A stretch of 64,000 bases of DNA from Nocardioides euryhalodurans (GTDB lineage: Bacteria > Actinomycetota > Actinomycetes > Propionibacteriales > Nocardioidaceae), in NCBI RefSeq assembly GCF_004564375.1, contig NZ_CP038267.1, positions 1,242,501-1,306,500 on the forward strand, in the 5' to 3' direction. A model generated the notes under the pieces. It was not told the origin of the DNA. It saw only the letters and a list, made by a program, of their open reading frames with translations, and searched no databases. The position numbers were made by a program, and so were the translations under genes. Positions 16,774 through 25,619 of this stretch are shown in pieces. The first letter of the stretch is position 1. Each line of letters begins with the position of its first letter.

Positions 16774-17704
16774 CAAGGGCCACATCGAGCTCGAGCGCCA
16801 GATCGACTCGATCACCGTCGGGGTACGCCATCGTCGCGACCTCGGCGATATGAGCGCCCTGATGCGGTCGATCGAGGAGGTCGGCCTCCTCCAGCCCGTG
16901 ACCGTCACCCCCGACGGTGTCCTCGTATGCGGCTGGCGCCGCCTCGAGGCGCTGCGTCGGCTCGGCCGGCGCACCTTGAGCGTGTGGGTCCGCTCGGGCA
17001 TCTCCGACCAACTCTCGCACCTGCTGGCTCAACAGGACGAGAACGAGCAGCGCAAGCCGCTCTCGCCCGTCGAGGCCGCACGCCTGTACGACGAGATCAA
17101 GGTCTTGGAGAAAGAAGACTCGCAGCGGCGACAGTCAGCGACGTGGTTCGGCCGCACCGGCAGTGATGGCAAAGCCACCGGTGGTGATGAGTCATCACCA
17201 CCGCGCGGGAAGTCCCGCTCGATCGCCGCGCACATCGTGACAGGCACCAACGCGTCTCAGCGCCTTGAGCGGATCAACTGGATCAGATCTGTCGCCGAGG
17301 ACAACAGCCTCGGCGGGTCCGTCCGCGAGTTCGCCGCCAACATGCTGCGCCAGATCGACAACGACGCGCCGGTCGCTCCGGCGTACAACCGTGTGAAGGC
17401 CGCCGTCGAACTGGCGAGCCAGCCGCCTTCCCCGTCACATGAGGAGCAGGACGAGGTCGCCCGGCTCGCCGCCGAGGCGCTTAAGCGCGTCCAGGAGGAA
17501 GAGAACGCCCAGCGGCTCCGGGCTCTGCGGAGCAAGGCCAAGCGCGCTCCGAAGCACCACAGTCCGCGGTCGTTCGTGCTGATGTGGTCCGAGCTCGAGG
17601 GGTGGACCGCGCTGTACGACGTCGCCGGAGCTTGCGGCTGCACTCAAGGACGACGACTGGGCGCGCTTCGAGCGCGTCGTCGCCGAGACGATCGAGCTGC
17701 GTGA
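16766..17704 (+). CDS. ParB-like partition protein with probable C-terminal frameshift
   Basis: A 312-residue protein whose ATG overlaps the upstream gene by 8 bases. The N-terminal ParB domain shows VGLLQPVTVTPDGVLVCGWRR-type strands (reported here as two motifs, GLLQPV and GWRRLEAL) and the box DENEQRKPLSPVEAARL, followed by a helix-turn-helix region. The C-terminus changes character after LYDVAG at about 17630. In the next frame, bases 17629 to a TGA at 17742 encode a coherent helical tail (ELAAALKDDDWARFERVV...). One extra G near 17626-17630 would explain this. The product may be altered only at its last ~30 residues. Confidence 0.82.
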   Translation: MSDKGHIELERQIDSITVGVRHRRDLGDMSALMRSIEEVGLLQPVTVTPDGVLVCGWRRLEALRRLGRRTLSVWVRSGISDQLSHLLAQQDENEQRKPLSPVEAARLYDEIKVLEKEDSQRRQSATWFGRTGSDGKATGGDESSPPRGKSRSIAAHIVTGTNASQRLERINWIRSVAEDNSLGGSVREFAANMLRQIDNDAPVAPAYNRVKAAVELASQPPSPSHEEQDEVARLAAEALKRVQEEENAQRLRALRSKAKRAPKHHSPRSFVLMWSELEGWTALYDVAGACGCTQGRRLGALRARRRRDDRAA

Positions 17705-17789
17705 CCGGCTCCACGAAGTACGTACGGCGGCCGCGTCGGCCTGATCGGCGTACCTCCCGAGTGTCCGCCACCTCGACCTCGGAGCCTCG

Positions 17790-18455
17790 ATGCGCAACCT
17801 CACCTGGCGCCAGATCGCCGTCATCCTCGGCTGCGTTCTCACCCTCGCGACCCTCGCCGTCGGCGTCTACGGACTCGTGCGTGGACCTCAGTCCGCCGAG
17901 TCCACCCCGGCGCCTCCACCGCCCGGAGAGTTCGAGGCGATCCCGGAGCAGGCGACGCCGGTGGTCACGCTCAAAGATCGCGCGCTCCCCCACACGAGCG
18001 ATCCGATCGCGTACTCACGCGCCGTCGCGTCGTCACTGTTCGACTGGGACACCAGCCTCGGCTTCCTGCCCACCGACTACACCGCCGCCGTCCTGGCCGA
18101 CGCCGACCCCTCCGGTGAGGAGACGCCCGGCCTGATCGCCGACGTGGCCACCTACCTGCCGACCGTCGACCAATGGCTCGACCTCGGGGCAATGGAAGTA
18201 CGGCAGACGCTCGAGATTGATGACGCGTACGTCCCCGAGTCCTGGACCGCTGCGGTCCAGCAAGCCCACGGGCACCTTCGACCGGGCACGACGGCCGTCA
18301 CCATCGCTGGGACGCGGCACCGGACGGGCGTCTGGAACGGCGAGAGTGCTGAGTCCTCGCACCCGGTCGCGTTCACCGTCTTCGTCGCTTGCGAGCCCTC
18401 GTTCGATCGCTGTCACGTCTTGCGGCTCTCGCAGGTCGACAACCCACTCAGGTGA
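17790..18455 (+). CDS. Single-pass exported conjugation protein in VirB8/TcpC position
   Basis: A 221-residue protein with a short cytoplasmic start, one membrane helix (about 9-30, IAVILGCVLTLATLAVGVYG) and a ~185-residue extracytoplasmic domain. Two Cys near the C-terminus (CEPSFDRC) could form a disulfide. It directly precedes the NlpC/P60 hydrolase and the membrane core of the transfer system, the place where VirB8/TcpC-type scaffold proteins occur in Gram-positive type IV secretion systems. The family assignment is from topology and context only. Confidence 0.72.
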   Translation: MRNLTWRQIAVILGCVLTLATLAVGVYGLVRGPQSAESTPAPPPPGEFEAIPEQATPVVTLKDRALPHTSDPIAYSRAVASSLFDWDTSLGFLPTDYTAAVLADADPSGEETPGLIADVATYLPTVDQWLDLGAMEVRQTLEIDDAYVPESWTAAVQQAHGHLRPGTTAVTIAGTRHRTGVWNGESAESSHPVAFTVFVACEPSFDRCHVLRLSQVDNPLR

Positions 18456-18462
18456 CGACGCC

Positions 18463-19581
18463 GTGGGCTTCAAGCTGTTCGCGGTTGGCGCGGCGGCCGC
18501 CGTACTCCTCGCCCCCGGCGCAGCAGTCCTGGGCGTCGCGACGCTCATCAGCCCGGCGGCGGCCGGTTCGGGCAGTTGCATGTGGGATGGTCAAGCGACC
18601 GAGAGCCTCGGCGTCAGCGGCCCGGTGCCTGACAGCCTCAGCGCGACGAACACCAGCGGCGAGACCGTCACCCTGAACCAGCAGCAGCTCACCCGCGCCG
18701 CCGCGATCATCGCCACCGGCCAGAGCGAGAACGTCCCGGCCCGTGGCCAGATGATCGCGATCATGACCGCGCTGATCGAGTCGTCGCTGCGGGTCCTGTC
18801 GAACATCGGCGCCTACCCCAACTCCGGCAACATCCCGAACGACGGTGACGGCAGCGACCACGACTCCGTGGGCCTCTTCCAGCAACGCCCCGCCGCCGGA
18901 TGGGGCAGCGTCGAGAACCTGATGGACCCCGTCTGGTCATCCCGCGCCTTCTACGGCGGACCCAGCGGCCCGAACCACGGCTCGCCCCGTGGCCTGCTCG
19001 ACATCGACGGATGGGCATCGATGGACCCCGGCGCCGCGGCCCAGGCCGTGCAGGTCTCGGCCTATCCCGACCGGTACGCCGTCAACCAGCCAATCGCGGA
19101 GAAGGTCCTGGCGACGCTGAGCGGCGTATCGCTCTCGAGCGACCTCGCGTGTGCTCAGCCGGTGGGCGACGTGCCGATGAATCTTCCCCCAGGGTTCGCT
19201 GGCGACTTCATCAAGGCCGCCGCATCCCAGCTCGGCAAGCCCTACGTCTGGGGCGGCGGCAACTTCGAGGGGCCCACAAGCGGTGGCTTCGACTGCTCCG
19301 GGCTTGTCCTGTACGCCGCGTACCAAGCGTCGGGCGGACGCATCCGTCTCCCCCACTACTCCGGCGACCAGATCCACGCCGGCACGAGCATCCCCTCTGA
19401 CAAGAAGAAGCCCGGGGACCTGATCTTCTTCAGCTACCCGGGTGCGGGCGGCCCGCATCACGTCGCGATCTACGTTGGCGGTGACCGGATCCTCCATGCG
19501 CCCCGGACTGGCGACGTCGTCCGCTACGGGACGATCGGTGAATTTTCGGGCGAGGTCATCACGATCCGTCGGCTCGGCTAG
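18463..19581 (+). CDS. NlpC/P60 peptidoglycan hydrolase of the conjugation system
   Basis: A 372-residue exported protein. A hydrophobic N-terminus (about 3-33) acts as signal or anchor. The first domain (about 75-215: ALIESSLRVLSNIG, DSVGLFQQRP) resembles a lysozyme/transglycosylase-like fold with a candidate Glu. The C-terminal NlpC/P60 domain (about 245-372) has the catalytic Cys in GGFDCSGL (Cys278) and His in PHHVAIYVGG (332/333). Two-domain wall hydrolases of this kind open the peptidoglycan for Gram-positive conjugation. A GTG start 7 bases after the upstream stop is chosen. Confidence 0.88.
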   Translation: MGFKLFAVGAAAAVLLAPGAAVLGVATLISPAAAGSGSCMWDGQATESLGVSGPVPDSLSATNTSGETVTLNQQQLTRAAAIIATGQSENVPARGQMIAIMTALIESSLRVLSNIGAYPNSGNIPNDGDGSDHDSVGLFQQRPAAGWGSVENLMDPVWSSRAFYGGPSGPNHGSPRGLLDIDGWASMDPGAAAQAVQVSAYPDRYAVNQPIAEKVLATLSGVSLSSDLACAQPVGDVPMNLPPGFAGDFIKAAASQLGKPYVWGGGNFEGPTSGGFDCSGLVLYAAYQASGGRIRLPHYSGDQIHAGTSIPSDKKKPGDLIFFSYPGAGGPHHVAIYVGGDRILHAPRTGDVVRYGTIGEFSGEVITIRRLG

Positions 19582-19596
19582 CACCTGCGGATCGTT

Positions 19597-22065
19597 CTAG
19601 CGCAACACCGCATCTGTCGCGCGCATCCTGCCGTCTGCCCCAGATTCCACCTTGATATCGACGCGCGTACCCACCGTCAGAGCGTCAACTGCGACGGGAA
19701 GCACGGACTTGTGCATCAGGACTCGCCCGTGGACTGGCGACAACGCGAAGCCGAAGCCTCGATCTCCAATGGGCTCCGCGACGAGCGCCGCCGAGTGATC
19801 CTGAAGGGGCGGCTCCTGCAGTCCTGCCGGCTGCTCGGAAGCTACGAAGGTCGCACGCTCCTTTCCGTCCTGCGAGCCTGAGGCGAAGCAGACGCGGAGA
19901 CCTGGCGTGACGTCCGCGTCCAGGACGCCGAAGACGTTGCCGAGGTGGAAGAACACTTCACGGTCCGTGCATGCGATGAACCCGAAGCCCCGGTCGGCGA
20001 CATACCTGACGACCTCCCCCTCCTCCCAGCCGACCTGAGCCGGGATAGGTTCCGGATCCGTCGTCGCCTGCGATTCAGCCAACTCCAGCTCGCGCCGGAC
20101 AGCCCCGGCCGCCGCCTGAACGAAGTCGAGGTGCGGACCTGTCCGCGCGGCCGACACAGCCAAGCGGCAACCAAACTTCGCACGGGTCAACGTGACGTAG
20201 GCGAGGTTGCGTTGTCGGGCGAGAGGCCCGCCCATGCTCCGTCCGAGTTCCTCGAATCCCAAGATGAGAACCCGGGAGGCCTCGACACCGCGGGACGAGT
20301 GGTACGTCACCAGACGTACGGCACCTTCGGGACGGAGGCTACGTCGCGCTTCGTTGTCGACCTGATCGATGTACGGGCATCCAACGAGCTCGAGTGCGCG
20401 GATGACACGTTGCCCGACGTAGTCACCGGCGTTGCCACGCTGCTGGTGGGCGTGGGGCTTCGGCACCAGGATGGCGAGGTCTCCGGGAGAGCCAAGACGT
20501 TCGAGTAGTTCAAGCTCTTCGGTAATGAGGCGCGCATAGGCACGAACCATTCCGTCCCGGTACTCGGCGACTGTCAGCTCGTCAGGCAACGCGGGAAGGT
20601 TGGCAAAGGCCGGGGGCTCACCCAACCGATCAAACTCCTCGCCACCCAGGTCGAGCGTCAGTTGGTCCTCGACGACCGGGTGACGAGCCACGAAATCCGG
20701 GATGCCATCCAGACTTGGGGAGACTTCGTGCGTGCAGCGGGCGACGAGGTGGTCCGCCCTCCCGCTCCGGTAAACCCGCTGCATCCGGTGTGCACGCTTC
20801 GCGCTCTCGACACGAGACTTGTAGGCGGTCAGCCACGGGGCCGGGTCATCGCGGTACAGGGCTTGGCCTCGTCCCTCGGCGACGAACCACTCCGCATCTG
20901 GCTCGCTCGACCAGCGCAGCAGCTCGTACATCCAGTCCTCAACATCTTGGGCTTCGTCGACAAGCACCGTGCTGAACCGCTCGGTGGGCTGCTCGTCCCG
21001 AATCAGTCGTCGGACCTTCGCCAACACCCATCCATCGAACCCGCTCGCGTTCTCGTGGTCCTCACTGACATTCGGGTATCGTTCGAGCAGCTGATGAACG
21101 TCAAGCACGTCGAGGTTCTCGGACCGATCACCAGTCACCACGTCCGCCAGCAGCATGCGACGAAGCTCCGAGGCTAAGACCTTGTTGTGGCAAGCTAGCA
21201 CCACGTTCCGCCCCGCTCGTGCATGACCGAGAGCAATCTCCAGGAGCCGGAAGGTCTTGCCAGTGCCCGGCGGTCCGCTGAACAGCACCTCTCGGATGCC
21301 GGTGCCATCGACGGGTTGGACGTATAGGCGGCGGGTCTTGTTGAGAGACTGCTCCACCACCCGCATGCGCTCTACGTCGTTGCTCGTGGGCCCAACTGCC
21401 TCATCCGGGGAGATGGCGGACGCGATGCTCTGAATCGCTGACGCTGTGAGCGGAAACCGTCGGTCTTCACCACCCCCAATAGGCGGGTGGTCGATGACAG
21501 AGGCGAGGACCGCCCGGAGGGCTTCGGCAGACTGAAGATCCTCCTCGAAGATCATGCTCTTCGCCTGAGCGATCACTCCCGGATGTGCCCACTTCGAGAC
21601 GAAGTCGCTGCGGCGAATCCTGGGGAAAGCAGCCGTCACGTGCACGAATGGGATGTGCTTCATTCCCGAGGACGAGCGAAGGAACTGAACCAGCCGCTGT
21701 TGTCCCTTGAGCGCCTGCTGGAGAGGAGTCTTGGTGCCCGGCCGATTCCTGATCTTGCAAGAGCCCTGGCCGTAATGCTCGATTTCCGAGAGCGGGACTC
21801 CCTTCACCTCAATCACGAAGACACCTAGTGACTCCACAGCCACGATCGCGTCAAGGTCCGTGACTCCCGCGAGATAGTTCACTCCGAACCAAAGATGGCT
21901 GTCGTCGCCACCAAACGAGACATGAGCTTCGGCGTGGATCCGCTCACCGCCCATCCCGTCACCGGATGGCAGCGGGGTGTGCAGGTGTGCCATCTCAACT
22001 CCTGCATCTCCAGCGGGCGCTAGCCCAAGAAGGCTAGCCAACCCCAGCGGCCGCAGCAGGTTCAT
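19597..22065 (-). CDS. NERD - UvrD-type helicase - double cold-shock-domain fusion
   Basis: An 822-residue protein. Residues ~40-150 are a NERD (nuclease-related) domain with DAIVAVESLGVFVIEVKG (D72, E86, K88). Residues ~255-640 form a superfamily 1 helicase: Walker A SGPPGTGKT (263-271), DEAQD (370-374), VTYHSSRGVEASRV and YVTLTRAK. The tail adds two cold-shock-type OB folds: 682-742 with RGFGFI and VFFH (RNP1 and RNP2), and 762-822 with RGFGF and VLMH. It is transcribed against the conjugation operon, between the NlpC/P60 and DUF6112 genes, and looks like cargo. A nucleic-acid defence function is inferred. Confidence 0.88.
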   Translation of the reverse strand: MNLLRPLGLASLLGLAPAGDAGVEMAHLHTPLPSGDGMGGERIHAEAHVSFGGDDSHLWFGVNYLAGVTDLDAIVAVESLGVFVIEVKGVPLSEIEHYGQGSCKIRNRPGTKTPLQQALKGQQRLVQFLRSSSGMKHIPFVHVTAAFPRIRRSDFVSKWAHPGVIAQAKSMIFEEDLQSAEALRAVLASVIDHPPIGGGEDRRFPLTASAIQSIASAISPDEAVGPTSNDVERMRVVEQSLNKTRRLYVQPVDGTGIREVLFSGPPGTGKTFRLLEIALGHARAGRNVVLACHNKVLASELRRMLLADVVTGDRSENLDVLDVHQLLERYPNVSEDHENASGFDGWVLAKVRRLIRDEQPTERFSTVLVDEAQDVEDWMYELLRWSSEPDAEWFVAEGRGQALYRDDPAPWLTAYKSRVESAKRAHRMQRVYRSGRADHLVARCTHEVSPSLDGIPDFVARHPVVEDQLTLDLGGEEFDRLGEPPAFANLPALPDELTVAEYRDGMVRAYARLITEELELLERLGSPGDLAILVPKPHAHQQRGNAGDYVGQRVIRALELVGCPYIDQVDNEARRSLRPEGAVRLVTYHSSRGVEASRVLILGFEELGRSMGGPLARQRNLAYVTLTRAKFGCRLAVSAARTGPHLDFVQAAAGAVRRELELAESQATTDPEPIPAQVGWEEGEVVRYVADRGFGFIACTDREVFFHLGNVFGVLDADVTPGLRVCFASGSQDGKERATFVASEQPAGLQEPPLQDHSAALVAEPIGDRGFGFALSPVHGRVLMHKSVLPVAVDALTVGTRVDIKVESGADGRMRATDAVLR

Positions 22066-22119
22066 TTCAGCAATCGCGCCCTAGGGACCTGATCGGACGA
22101 GTTCGGCCACCTACCTTGT

Positions 22120-22410
22120 GTGATCCAAAGTCTGGCTCTGGCCGATGATGTCAATCCCAACTTCGGCGCCGTCGGTGGCTCTGGCGAACTCCGTGCGATC
22201 GTCGGCGCCCTCCTGACATACGGACTGATCGTCGCTGTGCTGATGCTGGTCATCTCGGCAACGACCTGGGCGATCGCTTCCAGCTCGGGCAGCTGGCACA
22301 CCGCCCAGAAGGCGAAGCTCGGCTGCTTCGTCGCCATCGGCGGAGCAGTGCTCACGGGGGCCGCGCTCACGTGGGCCAACTGGCTGCTGGACATCGGCCC
22401 GCACCTCTAA
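22120..22410 (+). CDS. DUF6112-type small membrane protein, first copy
   Basis: A 96-residue protein with a GTG start, two predicted membrane helices (about 27-52 and 66-90) and a short loop with SSSGSWHTAQKAKLG between. It is similar in length and layout to the next gene, including GLIVAVLMLVISATTWA against GLVLAVLALIISAIVWA, so the two are paralogues. Such two-helix proteins precede the VirB6-like gene in actinobacterial transfer loci and resemble VirB2/TcpD-like small subunits. The exact role is unknown. Confidence 0.8.
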   Translation: MIQSLALADDVNPNFGAVGGSGELRAIVGALLTYGLIVAVLMLVISATTWAIASSSGSWHTAQKAKLGCFVAIGGAVLTGAALTWANWLLDIGPHL

Positions 22411-22442
22411 GGCGTCCGCCCGTCCGACGTCAGGAGCCTCCG

Positions 22443-22748
22443 ATGGACCTACTCACAGCAGCACTCCTGCTCCCCCTCGACATCTCGATCGACCCGAACT
22501 CGAACGGCCTGCCAGGGATCGGCCAGCTCAAGAAGATCGTCGGCGCCTCGATGACGGTCGGGCTGGTCCTCGCCGTCCTCGCGTTGATCATCTCGGCGAT
22601 CGTGTGGGCGCTGGGTGCCAACTCGTCGAACCCGCACCTCGCGGGCCGGGGCAAGCTCGGCGCACTCGTAGCCCTCGGTGCCGCCATCGTCTGCGGCGCG
22701 TCGGTGACTCTCGTGAACTTCTTCTGGAACGTCGGCCAGCAGGTCTGA
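22443..22748 (+). CDS. DUF6112-type small membrane protein, second copy
   Basis: A 101-residue protein starting at ATG 22443 behind AGGAGCC. It has two membrane helices (about 37-60 and 75-95) flanking the loop NSSNPHLAGRGKLG, which matches the loop of its upstream paralogue. Tandem copies suggest either gene duplication or a hetero-oligomeric channel or pilin-like component. It is followed by the VirB6-like gene after 10 bases. Confidence 0.82.
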   Translation: MDLLTAALLLPLDISIDPNSNGLPGIGQLKKIVGASMTVGLVLAVLALIISAIVWALGANSSNPHLAGRGKLGALVALGAAIVCGASVTLVNFFWNVGQQV

Positions 22749-22758
22749 GGGATCGATC

Positions 22759-24036
22759 ATGGGCCTCTGCGACGTACCCGTTATCCACGAGGTCTGCAAC
22801 GCCGCCGGCGACGCGGCCGGGGCTGTCGTCACGGCACCGTTCGATTGGCTTGCTCAGGGCATGGGTGGCGCGGCCGAGTGGATGTTCACCTCCGTCTGGA
22901 AGGTCATCGACACCACGACGTACGTCGACGTGACCAGCGGCGAGTACACGAAGGTCTACAACATCATGTTCGGCGTCGGCGTCTTCGTGATGCTCGGCTT
23001 CTTCATGCTCCAGGTCATCGGCGGCATGATCCGCCGCGAACCAGCGGCCCTGTCCAGAGCCGCGCTGGGACTAGCCAAGTCGATCCTCGGATCCTTCGTT
23101 GCGCTCGCCCTCCTCGCGACCGCGCTCGAGGTCACCGACCAGCTCTGCATCGGCATCGTCAACGCCGCCGGCACCAACATGAACGAGATGGGTGACAAGG
23201 TCGCCGTACTCGCCGCAGGACTCGGCGCCATCAACCTCAGCGCCCCCGGCGCCGGAGCGATCCTGACGATCTTCCTCGCCAGCCTCGCCATCATCGGCGC
23301 GATGGTGGTCTGGATCAGCCTCCTGATCCGCAAGGCACTCCTTCTCATCGCGATCGTCTTCGCACCGATCGCCCTCGCCGGCGCCAGCTGGGACCACACC
23401 AGGACGTGGCTGAGCCGGTGGGCGACGTTCGTGATCGCGATGATCCTGTCGAAGGTCGTCCTCATGGTGATCTTCCTGCTCGCCACCGCCCAGGTCTCGG
23501 CGCCGGTCGATGCCGATCTGGAGTCCGTCAGCCAGCCAATGGCGGGCGTCGTACTGATGCTGATGGCCGGGTTCGCGCCGTACCTGACCTACAAGGCTAT
23601 CGCCTTCATGGGCTTTGACATGTACCACGCGATGTCGGCCGAGCAGGAGGCCAAGGCATCACTCAACCGGCCGATGCCGATCCTGCTCTCGCGCCGCACC
23701 GGCAGCGAGCCGGCGAAGGTCTTGGGCGACAGCAGCGCGGGCGGTGGCGGCGGTACGACGTCCGGCGCCTCGCCTGCGGCCACAGGACCATCAGGTGGAA
23801 CCGGCGGCGGAGGCGCCGCAGCAGGTGGCGCCCCCGGAGGTGCTGCGGCGGCGGGCGGTGCAGTTGCCGGCGGAGTCGTGGTCGCGAAGGAGGCGGCCGC
23901 GGCCGGTCCTCAGCTCGGCAACTTCGTCGCCGCCCAGGCGACCGGCCAGGCACAGGCACATGAGTCCGCCAGTCCTTCGACCGTCCCACCCCCAGTCGCG
24001 GACTCGACGCTGGTCGACACCGCAGGGAAGAAGTGA
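22759..24036 (+). CDS. VirB6/TrbL-like polytopic conjugation membrane protein
   Basis: A 425-residue protein. The first ~300 residues hold several membrane helices (FGVGVFVMLGFFMLQVIGG, a pair near 100-125, AGAILTIFLASLAIIGAMVVWI, ALLLIAIVFAPIALAGA, MILSKVVLMVIFLLATA, VVLMLMAGFAPYLTYKAI). The remaining ~110 residues are a disordered Gly/Ala/Thr-rich tail. This is the VirB6/TrbL plan: an inner-membrane channel component of type IV secretion. The position between DUF6112 proteins and the SCO6880 gene fits. Confidence 0.87.
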   Translation: MGLCDVPVIHEVCNAAGDAAGAVVTAPFDWLAQGMGGAAEWMFTSVWKVIDTTTYVDVTSGEYTKVYNIMFGVGVFVMLGFFMLQVIGGMIRREPAALSRAALGLAKSILGSFVALALLATALEVTDQLCIGIVNAAGTNMNEMGDKVAVLAAGLGAINLSAPGAGAILTIFLASLAIIGAMVVWISLLIRKALLLIAIVFAPIALAGASWDHTRTWLSRWATFVIAMILSKVVLMVIFLLATAQVSAPVDADLESVSQPMAGVVLMLMAGFAPYLTYKAIAFMGFDMYHAMSAEQEAKASLNRPMPILLSRRTGSEPAKVLGDSSAGGGGGTTSGASPAATGPSGGTGGGGAAAGGAPGGAAAAGGAVAGGVVVAKEAAAAGPQLGNFVAAQATGQAQAHESASPSTVPPPVADSTLVDTAGKK

Positions 24037-24042
24037 GCGGCC

Positions 24043-25491
24043 GTGGCCACGACGACCCGCGAACCGGCGCTGACCCCGATCAAGTTCTCGCGGCTGACCC
24101 GACGCGGCGTTCTGCTCGGTCTCTCCGGCCCCCAACTCGTGATGGCCAGCCTCGCGTCGGGCACGTTGATCATCGGTCTGTACGTCGGCGCCGTGGTGAT
24201 GACCTTCCCGATCATCCTGTTCTTCGTCGCGCTTGCGTTCGTCGGTGTCGGCGGGCGCAAGCTCATCGAGTGGGCGCCGATCGGCGCGCGCTGGCTGTGG
24301 CGATCAGCGGGCGGGCAGTTGCTGTATCGCCGTCGCGTCGTGAAGCCGCGTCCCGCGGGAACGCTGGCGCTGCCCGGTGACGCGGCTCGGCTGCATCAGT
24401 GGGTCGATCCCGAGACCGCGGCCGTGATGGTTCACGACCCGCACGCGGCGACCCTGACCGCGATCGTCGGTGTCTCCCATCCCGCGTTCGTGCTCCTCGA
24501 CCCAGCTGAGCAGGAACGCCGTGTCGTCTCGTGGGGCCGGGTCCTCGCGACGGCATGCCGCTCCGGGCGAATCGCCTCCGTCCAGGTGATGGAGCGGACG
24601 CTCCCTGACTCCGGCAAGGGTCTGGCGGAGTGGTGGGAGCAGCACGGCAACCGCTCAGGCTCGTGGGCGTCGACGACGTACGGCGAGCTGGTCGACCGCG
24701 CTGGGCCCGCGGGTGAGCGCCATGCCTCGACCGTTTCCATCTCGTTGGACATGAAGGTTGCCGGGCGAGCGATCCGGGCTGCCGGCGGAGGCATGCGAGG
24801 GGCGGCGGCCGTACTCCGGCAGGAGATGGCGACCATGCTGGCCGCTCTTCGGTCTGCCGACCTCTCCCCCGGCGAGTGGCTGACGGCGGGCGACCTTGCG
24901 CTGATCTTGCGGTCCGCGTACGACCCTGCCGTTGCGGGCGCACTTGAGCGCCAGGGCGACATCGGCCGGGACCTCGCCACCGCAGGCCCCGTCGCGGTCA
25001 CCGAATCTTGGGACTCGTTGCGCAGCGACTCCGCGCACCACTGCGTGCTCTGGATCAGCGAGTGGCCGCGGTCGCTCGTGTACCCCGACTTCCTCGCGCC
25101 CTTGCTGCTGTCCTCGGGGATCCGGCGGACCTTCACACTCCTCTACACGCCGATGCGCACCGACCGCGCTGCCCGCGACATCCGCAAGATGAAGACCGAG
25201 TACATCTCCGACGCGGCCCAGCGTCAGAAGATCGGCCAGATCGAGGATGCCCAGCAGACTGCGGAGTACCAGGACGTGCTCCAGCAGGAGGCGGACCTCA
25301 CCGCCGGCCACGGGGTGCTGAGGACGAGTGGGTTCGTCGCCGTCAGCGCATCGGATCCTGATGAGCTCGAGCGGGCGGTTGCTGCGATCGAGCAAGCCGC
25401 AATCCAGGCGTCGTGCGAGACGCGGCGGCTCTGGGGCCAACAGGCCCAGGCTTTCGCCGTCGCATCGCTCCCCCTGTGCCGCGCTCTTTGA
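24043..25491 (+). CDS. SCO6880-family conjugation protein (VirB4-like N-terminal half)
   Basis: A 482-residue protein with a GTG start. It has two N-terminal membrane helices (about 24-70, VMASLASGTLIIGLYVGAVVMTF and IILFFVALAFVGVG), as in PrgI/VirB3-type proteins. A long domain follows, related to the N-terminal part of VirB4 ATPases, ending SLPLCRAL. No Walker motif is present; the motor domain is encoded separately by the ATPase at 31322. In this element the two halves are split by the 5-kb SMC-like cassette. Confidence 0.85.
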   Translation: MATTTREPALTPIKFSRLTRRGVLLGLSGPQLVMASLASGTLIIGLYVGAVVMTFPIILFFVALAFVGVGGRKLIEWAPIGARWLWRSAGGQLLYRRRVVKPRPAGTLALPGDAARLHQWVDPETAAVMVHDPHAATLTAIVGVSHPAFVLLDPAEQERRVVSWGRVLATACRSGRIASVQVMERTLPDSGKGLAEWWEQHGNRSGSWASTTYGELVDRAGPAGERHASTVSISLDMKVAGRAIRAAGGGMRGAAAVLRQEMATMLAALRSADLSPGEWLTAGDLALILRSAYDPAVAGALERQGDIGRDLATAGPVAVTESWDSLRSDSAHHCVLWISEWPRSLVYPDFLAPLLLSSGIRRTFTLLYTPMRTDRAARDIRKMKTEYISDAAQRQKIGQIEDAQQTAEYQDVLQQEADLTAGHGVLRTSGFVAVSASDPDELERAVAAIEQAAIQASCETRRLWGQQAQAFAVASLPLCRAL

Positions 25492-25619
25492 CGCGCGAGC
25501 GCTCCTTCCACCAGAACAAGAAGCAGGTCGGTACCGCGCTGCCGACAAAGCACGGCCGCGGCGATTCGAGGTCAGCTCAACCCTCGTATTCCGTCGGCGC
25601 TATTCGGTAACTTCAACGC

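Noticed and set aside
22779..22787. DnaA-like box TTATCCACG inside the VirB6-like gene
   Set aside because: Single site within a coding sequence; expected by chance.
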